From the NCBI GenBank assembly GCA_019802505.1, contig JAFMOC010000241.1:62001-126000 (forward strand): a stretch of DNA of 64,000 nucleotides, read 5' to 3'. Positions 56,489-64,000 of this stretch are shown here, piece after piece. The translations under genes and the position numbers were made by a program. The DNA comes from Corydoras sp. C115. Taxonomy: Eukaryota > Chordata > Actinopteri > Siluriformes > Callichthyidae. How positions within the stretch are numbered: the stretch's first letter is position 1; every line of letters begins with the position of its first letter. The notes under the pieces are model-generated. The model saw only the letters and a list, made by a program, of their open reading frames with translations, was not told the DNA's origin and ran no database searches.

Positions 56489-57813
56489 TACAGAGCCCCT
56501 AAAGGGACATGAGCAAAAAAAAATTGAGAGAGGAACATGAGTAAAAAAAAAAATTTTTTTTTTACTTATGTCGTGCACACCATTTACTAAGCATTGGAGT
56601 TCCTAAGTGGTGCGCACCACTTAATATCTCGTGAGCACAAGTTATTAAGTGGTGCGCAGGAGATATTACAGTATGTGAATCATAATCTGACAATAAACAG
56701 ACATGACGCGCTGTTACGATAGCGTTTACACTGGGACATGCGCTCTCCGACACTATGGCTGCTGACAGATCCACAGATAAATAAAGAACATGAATATAAA
56801 TAAACATTTCTTTCTAGAAATCTTTCTAGGAATGTAACTCCGCCATATAGTGCTGAGTTTGACCGAAACTCGTTTGCATGTTCTCTCCGTTGCTTGTTGC
56901 TTGGGAATTTCATTTTACCCCAAAACAATTAAGCATTGGAGTTAAACGTGGCGATAACACGACTGGATTTCACATGTCTTATAATAATGTCTTATTTTGA
57001 AAGACAGGCTGCTGTATTTGATGAGATGAAGTGTACATGTGTAGGATGAGATGAACATAACCGGTGTTCTTCCGCAGCTACACGTATGGAAAAACGGATG
57101 TTTTCTAAGAATCACGCATGCGTTTGTGTACACGTGACTGTGTACCGCATTGTGAATGTTTTACATTCGAACCAAATTGGAAATGTGAATCAATTGATTC
57201 CCTGAAGGTTCTTAGAAAGCATCCGTTTTTCCATAAGGGAAGAACACTGGTTACGTTTATCTCATCCTACACATGTACACTTCATCTCATCAAATACAGC
57301 GGCCTGTCTTTCAAAATAAGACGTTATTATAAGACATGTGAAATCCAGTCATGTTATCGCCACGTTTAACTCCAATGCTTAACTGTTTTGGGGGTAAAAT
57401 GAAATTCCTAGAAAGAAGGAGAGATTCCTAGAAAGAAACGTTTATTTATATTTGTTCATTCATTCATTCATTATCTCCCGCTTTATCCTCTATTAGGGTC
57501 GCGGTGGGGTTCCCCATGCCCATCCAGGGGAGAACGTCTCGGGCGCTGGGCAGATAGACCCAGGACAGGGCGCCAATCCATTGCTGTATTTATATTTGTG
57601 TTCTTTATTTATCTGTGGATCTGTCAAACAGCCATAATGTCGGAGAGCGCATGGCCCAGTGTAAACGCTATCGTTGTAACAGCGCGTCATGTCTGTTTAT
57701 TGTCAGATTATGATTCACATAATATCTCGTGCGCACCACTTAATAACTCGCGCTTTTTTACTCATGTTCCTCTCAAAATTTTTTTTTGCTCATGTCCCTT
57801 TAGGGGCTCCGTA
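56489..57813. mobile_element. Foldback (long inverted repeat) DNA element
   Basis: Outer ends TACAGAGCCCCTAAAGGGAC (56489) and its inverse GTCCCTTTAGGGGCTCCGTA (57794-57813). Arms run about 56489-57112 and 57200-57813; most of each arm has a counterpart, around a unique centre of about 90 bp. The right arm carries a SINE (57455-57586) and lacks about 90 bp found in the left. CTTTTC on both sides (56483-56488, 57814-57819) may be a target duplication. No transposase frame, so non-autonomous. Confidence 0.8.
57455..57586 (-). mobile_element. DANA/mermaid-type SINE, 5'-truncated, 12-bp TSD
   Basis: Only the 3' third is present: TTCATTCATTCATT tail then TTATCTCCCGCTTTATCC. TATTTATATTTG at 57443-57454 and 57587-57598 is a perfect duplication inside the foldback arm. 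Confidence 0.85.
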
Positions 57814-57942
57814 CTTTTCCATTACAGTCAAAATCTACAAATCTTTTTCTTACAAATATTTTATTTTTACTTTTAAAACTAACATCTTATTCATCTTTTT
57901 TTGTTTTTATTCATTTTATCTTTTAAGACATCTAAACATTTA

Positions 57943-58110
57943 GTCAGAGGTGGCAGAAGTACTAAAGTCCCTTACTTAAGTAAAAGTAGGCTTAATTTTT
58001 TTTAAAATTTTTTACTCACATAGGAGTTTAAAAAGTACATGTAATTAAAGTTAAAAAAAGGACAAGTATTTATTTAACTCTCCTTTGGCTAAAGACATTT
58101 ATATTTACCC
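57943..58110 (+). mobile_element. Possible hAT-like terminal fragment
   Basis: AGAGGTGGCAGAAGTACTAA followed by TTACTTAAGTAAAAGTA resembles a frequent fish non-autonomous DNA repeat end. No second terminus or duplication found. Confidence 0.3.
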
Positions 58111-58503
58111 TGTTCACGTGTGTGTCCTGGCGGTGGGTTGTGCTGTATATAAAATTGTTATTTCTAAAAGCAATACTTTAAACAGGAACATAATTTTTTT
58201 AACGATTAACAAATGGGAATTGTAAGCAGAATTTATTTAAAATAACTTTTGCTGCACAACATAAATGTTTATACATTATGTTCTTCAGCGCGTGCAAGTG
58301 CCAGGTGCACTGAATACACGCTTCTTCAGCAAAATATTTTAAAGAAAATGATTGCTAAGTTCTGTAAAACTTCTGTAAGAGTTCTGAATATTTTAAATAC
58401 ATGAAGCCAGTGTTGAAACATAATGCATAATCATTCCTTCATGGATCATGTTGGCGAGCATGGACCTTATTATTTATATACTTCCTGCCACGCAGTCACG
58501 CAT
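58111..58503. other. No gene recognised
   Basis: AT-rich, nothing supported. Confidence 0.4.
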
Positions 58504-58654
58504 AGGGTGACCAAACGTCTGTATTTCCCGGGACATGTCCGTATTTCACGTCCTGTCCTGGGCTTCCCGGGATTTTTTTAAAAAGTGAGGAAATGTCCTG
58601 GTTTTCAATTTACCTTCATTGGACCATTAAATTTACAGGCACTAGGGCACTAAC

Positions 58655-58828
58655 ATGCCGAAGTGCAAGTGTATGTTTACCGACGATTTAACAAAGACTT
58701 TCCCCGCTTTAAGCCTGGGTCGAGACAAATGGGAAGCCTTGTGCACAGTCTGCAAAGCAGGCACATATGTCTCGGTGTCCAATAGAGGTGAAAGGGATCT
58801 GAAAAGCCACCTGGAAACTGAGAAGTAA
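58655..58828 (+). pseudogene. BED-finger-like start of a hAT-type transposase
   Basis: A 57-codon frame: MPKCKCMFTDDLTKTFPALS, then WEALCTVCKAGTYVSV and ERDLKSHLETEK before TAA. The CxxC, the N-G/N-R segment and the SHL-x-TEKH-like end match the BED-type finger at the start of some vertebrate hAT-derived transposases; the final His is replaced by the stop. Upstream 58504 begins AGGGTGACCAAACGTC, a plausible transposon end. The catalytic part is absent. Confidence 0.45.
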
Positions 58829-59264
58829 AGATCAGCTCTACAGCAAAATATAAATAGGCAAAGAAGGACGAGGAAGAAAAACCAGACGAAGAGGAAGATG
58901 AGGATTAAGCACGAAAGTAAAGATGGTCTATTGATATTTTTGTTGGTATTTTTGTATTTTTGCTAATGCACAAGAGGTATTTTTTGTTAATTGGCTAATT
59001 TGTTAATTTATTTTTTTCCAATAGCTGATTGTTAATTAGTTCATTTGTTTTTTGTTTTGTTTCCAATAGCCTACAGAACAGACAATATTTAGTTCATTAC
59101 TGAGGGTAACTGAGTATCATGTGCTACTTAGAGTTGAGAGTTATTGTTAACTTTTGTTGTTAAGTGAGGGATGTTTAGATGATACATTATTTCTTTCATT
59201 TTGCAATTTATTCATGTAATCAGATCGGAATTTATTGGATTTTTAAAAAATCTGATTTTATTAG

Positions 59265-60524
59265 ATTTTATTGGATTCGATGCTGATCTTCACTAGACAG
59301 TCTTGCTCCGTCACTACTGATAATTCAGCCTGTGAGAAGTGTAGCCTAGTCATTAGTCTGATGGAGAAGATTTCAGTGATAAAAGAGTGCATTCGGGTTT
59401 TAGAACAGGGTCATGTTAGAGAAGATGTGTCAGGGACCAGTTTAGCCAGCCCGAATGCCACAGGATCAGGTCCTAAATCTCCGGCTTGAGAGCCCTCGCG
59501 GCAGGGCGAGTGGGCAATGACCAGGCAACATAGACATAGAACTGAGCATCACTCTTCTAGGATCCACGGCTCCAATCGATTTTCCCCACTAAGTGACTCA
59601 CCCACTGAGGGACAGGTTGCTAAAAGTGCTCTGGTTATTGGCAACTCCCAGCTCAGACACGTGCGAATAGCTACCCCATTAGAGACCCCAAATGAAAATT
59701 TGGTTTTCCCAAATAAAAATATAGCCACCCTAGTCACGCAGTCAGTGTGTAGATGCGTACATGCACTGTCTAGCTCTGTTAAGCTGAAACTTCTAAATGA
59801 AGTGTTATTTAGTTATTTTATTACTTTGTATTGACTACTCAGCTACATCATTGTTACTACATAGCATTTATTTTGCTTTTTTTCCACTCTACTTTCAAAA
59901 TCAAGGTATTGTTGCTAGCGTGTTTAGCCGCTAACGCTTGCACTTTTTGCTCACTAACGCGGTCTTTTGCTTCGAATCACTGCTGCATTCATTACCCGTT
60001 TCTTTTAAAAAATAATAGTCTATATGTATAAAAGAACTGTCCCCTGATCTGTTTCGCCCGGATTCAACTGTTTGGATTTTCAGATTGGATTTTATTGGAT
60101 TCGACGCTGATCTTCACTAGACAGTCTTGCTCCGTCACTACTGATAATTCAGCCTGTGAGAAGTGTAGCCTAGTCATTAGTCTGGCGGAGAAGATTTCAG
60201 TAATAAATGAGTGCATTCGGGTTGTAGAACAGGGTCATGTTAGAGAAGATGTGTCAGGGATCAGTTTAGCCAGCCCAAATGCCACAGGATCAGGTCCTAA
60301 ATCTCCGGCTTGAGAGCCCTCGCGGCAGGGCGAGTGGGCAATGACCAGGCAATATAGACATAGAACTGAGCATCACTCTTCTAGGATCCACGTGTCCAAT
60401 CGATTTTCCCCACTAAGTGACTCACCCACTGAGTTGCTAAAACTCACTGGTTGCTAAAAGTGCTCTGGTTATTGGCAACTCCCAGCTCAGACACGTGCGA
60501 ATAGCTACCCCGTTAGAGACCCCA
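59265..60524 (+). repeat. Direct duplication of the L2 ORF1 start
   Basis: 59261-59692 and 60085-60524 are near-identical (start GATTTTATTGGATTCGA; end GCTACCCC(A/G)TTAGAGACCCC) and are separated by about 390 bp of AT-rich sequence. Each encodes a 72-residue frame with CEKCSLVISL. Confidence 0.9.
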
Positions 60525-60954
60525 GCAACCATAGTCCGGGGGATCCCTGGGGCCAGGGCTCCAGACATCAGGGCGAACCTCAAAGTGGTGGCTAATGCTA
60601 AACGCTCATTCTCTAGAATAGTTATCCACGTCGGCACTAATGACGTTCATCTCAAGCAGTCAGAGATTACTAAGGCTAATGTTAAAGAGGTGTGTGGAAC
60701 CGCTGCAATGATGTCTGATGAAGTAGTTGTCTAGGCGTGGCGGCGAAACCTACAGTAGGTTATGGTCGCTGCATTGCTGGATGTCTACGTGGTTCTCAGA
60801 AAACAATATTGCCTTTATTGATAATTGGTCTACTTTTGAGGGAAGGCCTGGCCTTTTGAAATGGGATGGCATCCATCCATCCCAAGAGGGTGCTGCGCTC
60901 CTGTCATATAACATAGCCGATAGGGTTTTTTCTTCAGATAGGAATAAAAATTGA
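60495..60954 (+). pseudogene. L2 ORF1 esterase-like (SGNH) domain
   Basis: Upstream of it lies ALVIGNSQLRHVRIATP (block I type). Then SRIVIHVGTNDVHLKQSE carries the GTND block and WDGIHPSQEGAALLSYN the D-x-x-H block. L2/CR1-type LINEs carry such an esterase in ORF1, thought to help lipid or membrane contact. One frameshift near 60730 splits it. Confidence 0.75.
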
Positions 60955-60959
60955 CCATG

Positions 60960-61328
60960 TCTTAATGGACAAGGAGATGGGGTGGCTACGATCTATAAAG
61001 AAAACATAAATGTAACACTTAATAAGTATGAGTCAAAATCCTTCGAAGCTCTTGTACTCAACATAAGCAGTTCATCTTCATTGAAGAATAAATCCAATCT
61101 AATGCAACTTATTAGCGTATACCATTCTCCAGGCCCATTAATGAATCCCATTTATTAAAGAATTTGGTGAATACACCATAGTAATCTCATCAGACAAGGC
61201 CTTAATAGTCGGTGACTTCAATGTTCACATTGAAAACCCACTAGACCCACTTGACTCTATCCTCGATTTCATTGGCGTTACTCAAAGTGTGGTTGCTGAA
61301 ACACATCGCTGTAAACATACATTAGACC
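60960..61328 (+). pseudogene. L2 ORF2 endonuclease fragment
   Basis: GDGVATIYKENINVTLNKYE, then VGDFNVHIENPLDPLDS and a THRCKHTLD end: APE-type endonuclease blocks, split by a frameshift near 61150. Confidence 0.75.
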
Positions 61329-61460
61329 AGGGGTGCCCACACTTTTCTGGCCCAAGATCTACTTTTCCATTGGACAGGTCATCGATATCTACCAGGGTTA
61401 ATCTTTTTTAGGCTTTTATATTGAAACCATTTTTTCACAGAAATTGCTATTTTATTAAAA
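61329..61460 (+). mobile_element. hAT-like terminal fragment
   Basis: CAGGGGTGCCCACACTTTTC with ATCTACTTTT resembles Charlie-type hAT ends. Only one end seen. Confidence 0.4.
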
Positions 61461-61474
61461 ACATTCCAGCAAAT

Positions 61475-61804
61475 GGGCATCACAGTGGCTTAGTGATTAG
61501 CACGTTCTTCTCTCAGCGCTAGGGATTCCCGGTTCGAATCCCAATCTGGGTGGAGTTTCCATGTTGTTCGTGTGGGTTTCCTCCGGGTACTCCAGTTTCC
61601 TCCCACAGTCCAAAAACTTGGATCAAGGACAATTAAATTCTCCAAATTGCCCCATATAGAGTGTTTGTGTGTGTGCCCAGTGATAGATTGGCATCCTGTC
61701 CTGGGTGTATCTGCCCAGCACCCCAAACGTTCTCCCTTGGATGGGCATGGGGATCCCCACTGCGACCCTAGTAGAGGATAATGCGGAAGATAATGGATAG
61801 ATGG
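61475..61804 (+). mobile_element. DANA/mermaid-type SINE, full length, perfect 14-bp TSD
   Basis: A-box TGGCTTAGTGATTAG at 61486, B-box GGTTCGAATCC at 61531-61541, tail GATAATGGATAGATGG. ACATTCCAGCAAAT at 61461-61474 is repeated at 61805-61818. Confidence 0.9.
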
Positions 61805-61818
61805 ACATTCCAGCAAAT

Positions 61819-62090
61819 AGCATGGAGAAGACTTGATTTTAGTACACCCAAACACACAGTATACAGTACAAATGTAAATCAATCACTCTAACCTGCATTT
61901 CCCCAAACAGACCATGAATATTAATAAAAGCAAATGCAGTTTGAGTTTGAAATTTCCTCCTCTCACCCCTAAATGAAAGTGGTATTTTAAATATTTTGGA
62001 ACAAAATCCTTCACTCGTCTTGTCAGTCAAATAAATTGTAAAAACACAAACAGAAACTATGTATTGTAATGTAGTGTAATGTAAATCTAA
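61819..62090. other. No gene recognised
   Basis: AT-rich spacer. Confidence 0.4.
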
Positions 62091-62317
62091 TGTAGATGAT
62101 TCGTGAGGCAGTGCTTCGGATTTAGGCACGGAGGCAGTCCAAAAACAAAACTTTATTGTCTCCAAGTGAGTAACGATGGACCAACAAAATAAATAAACAA
62201 AGCTTTCGCGCTCCAGGAAGCCGCGGCGCATGCAGTCAGACTCCCACAATCGGCTGACGTCACCGTCACATGCTCTAGCACTGGTCTTCCCGGACCCTTG
62301 AAATTCTGAGGACAACA
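62091..62317 (-). mobile_element. Unclassified LTR with adjacent polypurine tract
   Basis: In minus orientation TGTTGTCCTCAG...CGAATCATCTACA, 227 bp, preceded by AAAAAAAGGGGGGC (62318-62331) as a polypurine tract. AATAAA equivalent at 62152 region (TTTATTGTC). Internal sequence to the right has no coding frame that I recognise. Confidence 0.55.
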
Positions 62318-62331
62318 GCCCCCCTTTTTTT

Positions 62332-63286
62332 AACCATTAAGGGGTCATCAGGCAGCTATTCATATGCATAACGACCTACAACCCACGCAACTCTACCTCA
62401 CAGGTGAAACGCTAGGTAAATACTGAATTCAAAGGTAAATTCCCTGAAATTCTGCCTAATGCGTTGCGGTAACAGACATTCTGCAATGAAAGTTTAGTGA
62501 AATTGAACATACTTTCAGTGAAAATGAAACATATATCTACAGACATTCAAACATAGTCCTCAAACTAATTTTACTGCAAACTGTGTTTTTACTCCTAAAT
62601 GTAGACATACATACATATAGACGTACCTAAGTTTATTTTTAGAATTTGTACTTTATTTTTGTTTATATTGAAAACACAATAATTCAGTTGTGCCTCGATT
62701 TTTTTTCGCATGCTTGTTTTTTAGCGTGTACATACGTTTTTTTTAAATAAAACTTATACAAAAACTGATACAAATGTCTCTGCATCTCTTCCTTACCAAT
62801 AATAAATAGTGTCTGCACTTTATTTTAGTAATATTGAAAACACAATAATTCAGTTGCGCTTTGCGCCTCGATTTTATTTCACATGCTTTTTAGCCTCACA
62901 GTGGCAGCATGCCGCGGTTCACACAGTCAGAGAATTGGAATGATTCGTTGACGGTGCTCAGCACGCTAAAAGACTTACCGCGGCGTGTATGCCTTTTATA
63001 GTAGTTATATATATATTATATATCAGGTATTATACAAGCTTTCATAATAAAATATTTGTTGACTTGTTCCCGTAAGTACAGTGCGCGCATTCTGGCACCA
63101 TATACTACTGTGGAAACATTTTTAAAACACAAAAAAAAATTTCAAAACTGAGTATTACATTAGTGCATAATTCATTCTAAAAGTAAACGCTTTTACTCTG
63201 TCTGAAGAGTACAGCGTGCGTTTGTAAGTTACAAAAACTTTAGATAAAGTGGGTTGGGAATTTCTCTAGCGGCACTCCGGCTCAAC
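62332..63286. other. No gene; one 80-bp direct repeat
   Basis: AT-rich. 62648-62735 and 62816-62897 share GAAAACACAATAATTCAGTTG and GCCTCGATTTT, with short insertions. Confidence 0.5.
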
Positions 63287-63374
63287 CAAAGATTCCTCTT
63301 TAGTACCATTGCCAAACTAACTCGAATCAGATACACAGATTCACTCACAGTTCAGCAGCAATGATTTCATGAAT
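63287..63374 (+). mobile_element. L2 fragment, plus orientation
   Basis: CTCTTTAGTACCATTGCCAAAC and CAGTTCAGCAGCAATGATTT match the reverse complement of 46862-46915. Confidence 0.5.
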
Positions 63375-63377
63375 TTC

Positions 63378-63632
63378 CATCCATCCATCATCTTCCGCTT
63401 TATCCTATATTAGGGTCGTGGGGGGATTCCCCATGCCCATCCAGGGGAGAACGTTTTGAGCGCTGGGCAGATATACCCAGGACAGGGTGCCAATCTATCA
63501 CCAGGCACACACTCACATAGACACGCACACATACACACTCTATATAGGGCAATTTGGAGAACTCTATTGACTTGATCCATGTTTTTGGTTTGTGGGAGGA
63601 AACAGGAGAACCCGGAGGAAACCCACACAGAC
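63378..63632 (-). mobile_element. DANA/mermaid-type SINE, head missing
   Basis: Minus strand: tail CCATCCATCC at left; body to AAACCCACACAG, then joined directly to L2 sequence at 63633 without the tRNA-like head. Confidence 0.85.
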
Positions 63633-63745
63633 TTTTTTTTAGATATGGGGTTAAAGGAATTTAACTCTTGTACTATTATTTTCTCTACCACTAGATTTTT
63701 CAGAAATCGGAGAGTGTTGATTATTGATTACACTACATGATGCAT
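63633..63745 (-). mobile_element. L2 fragment, minus orientation
   Basis: TTTTTTAGATATGGGGTTAA and TTGATTATTGATTACACTAC match 46683-46815. Cut at GATGCAT by the LTR start at 63746. Confidence 0.7.
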
Positions 63746-64000
63746 TGTTAGGGTCTCTGGATCATCCCACGCACGAAGCTCTGGCACCAGGTGCCATTGA
63801 AGTTACAGAGCTTTTGTGTGTGGGTCTTTTATCCTGGAGATCCTAATCAGGGCTAACGTGCACCAGCTGCAACTTCCTTATTTAAGGAGCTGCTCTGTGG
63901 CTGGTAAATGCGGCAGCCTTAATTTGCCACCGTATGGTTCACACTTGCAATTGTAGAGTTAGTGGGTACGACTTGGCCCGTTTAGAAGGGTCAGCCGTGG
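63746..64000 (+). mobile_element. Start of an LTR (window edge), tentative
   Basis: TGTTAGGGTCTCTGG interrupts L2 sequence; a TATA-like TTATTTAAGGAGC lies near 63878-63890. The element runs off the window. Confidence 0.45.

Larger units (their letters stand above)
59261..61328 (+). mobile_element. L2 LINE, 5' half (ORF1 and start of ORF2)
   Basis: Contains the ORF1 leader twice, an esterase-like ORF1 body and the endonuclease start of ORF2, then stops at a hAT-like sequence at 61329. The RT half is absent. Confidence 0.8.

Overview
This window reads as non-coding DNA of a teleost fish. It is AT-rich and packed with fish-type transposable elements: Rex3/RTE, L2 and L1-like LINEs, DANA/mermaid-type tRNA-derived SINEs, Ty3/gypsy chromoviruses, a BEL/Pao element, a Tc1-like transposon and hAT-like pieces. 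It also holds relics of two vertebrate multi-exon genes. A catfish-like host is possible, because mermaid SINEs are known from channel catfish, but the sequence alone does not prove it. I see no intact host gene, no RNA gene and no CRISPR. Almost every long open frame belongs to a retroelement.

Layout. 1-2290: 3' half of a gypsy element (integrase plus 3' LTR). 2291-9720: SINEs, a deleted Rex3 copy, and a decayed antisense gypsy split by a SINE, followed by an endogenous-retrovirus-like integrase tail. 9810-15300: L2 3' end, LINE endonuclease fragment, an open frame made of 30-bp repeats, simple repeats. 16259-24340: a kelch-like pseudogene resembling KLHL10, whose intron holds an almost complete 5.19-kb chromodomain gypsy element (17623-22813) with 441-bp LTRs that differ at 7 sites and a CAATT target duplication. 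24470-28919: LINE RT fragment, a degenerate ~37-bp minisatellite, and an antisense gypsy with its 5' LTR. 28985-30345: probable retroviral gag relic.

30738-50520 is a set of nested insertions. One antisense L2 is split twice. A 14.1-kb block (32121-46216) is bounded by matching gypsy LTR ends and a GTTTT duplication, and contains a second gypsy element (itself carrying a solo LTR) and a BEL/Pao element. Further right, a 3.2-kb Rex3 is flanked by a 14-bp duplication. 50547-52221: an unprocessed creatine kinase pseudogene. 52660-55440: a Tc1-like transposon split by a gag-protease-only gypsy element. 55600-64000: L1-like 3' end, a 1.3-kb foldback element split by a SINE, a BED-finger fragment, an L2 5' half with a duplicated leader, an unclassified LTR, SINEs, and the start of another LTR at the window edge.

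The most interesting signal is in the gypsy elements. The bases just after the 5' LTR are complementary to bases inside the LTR near the expected transcription start, and the pairing is kept by compensatory changes between two elements. This is what Tf1/sushi-type self-priming predicts.
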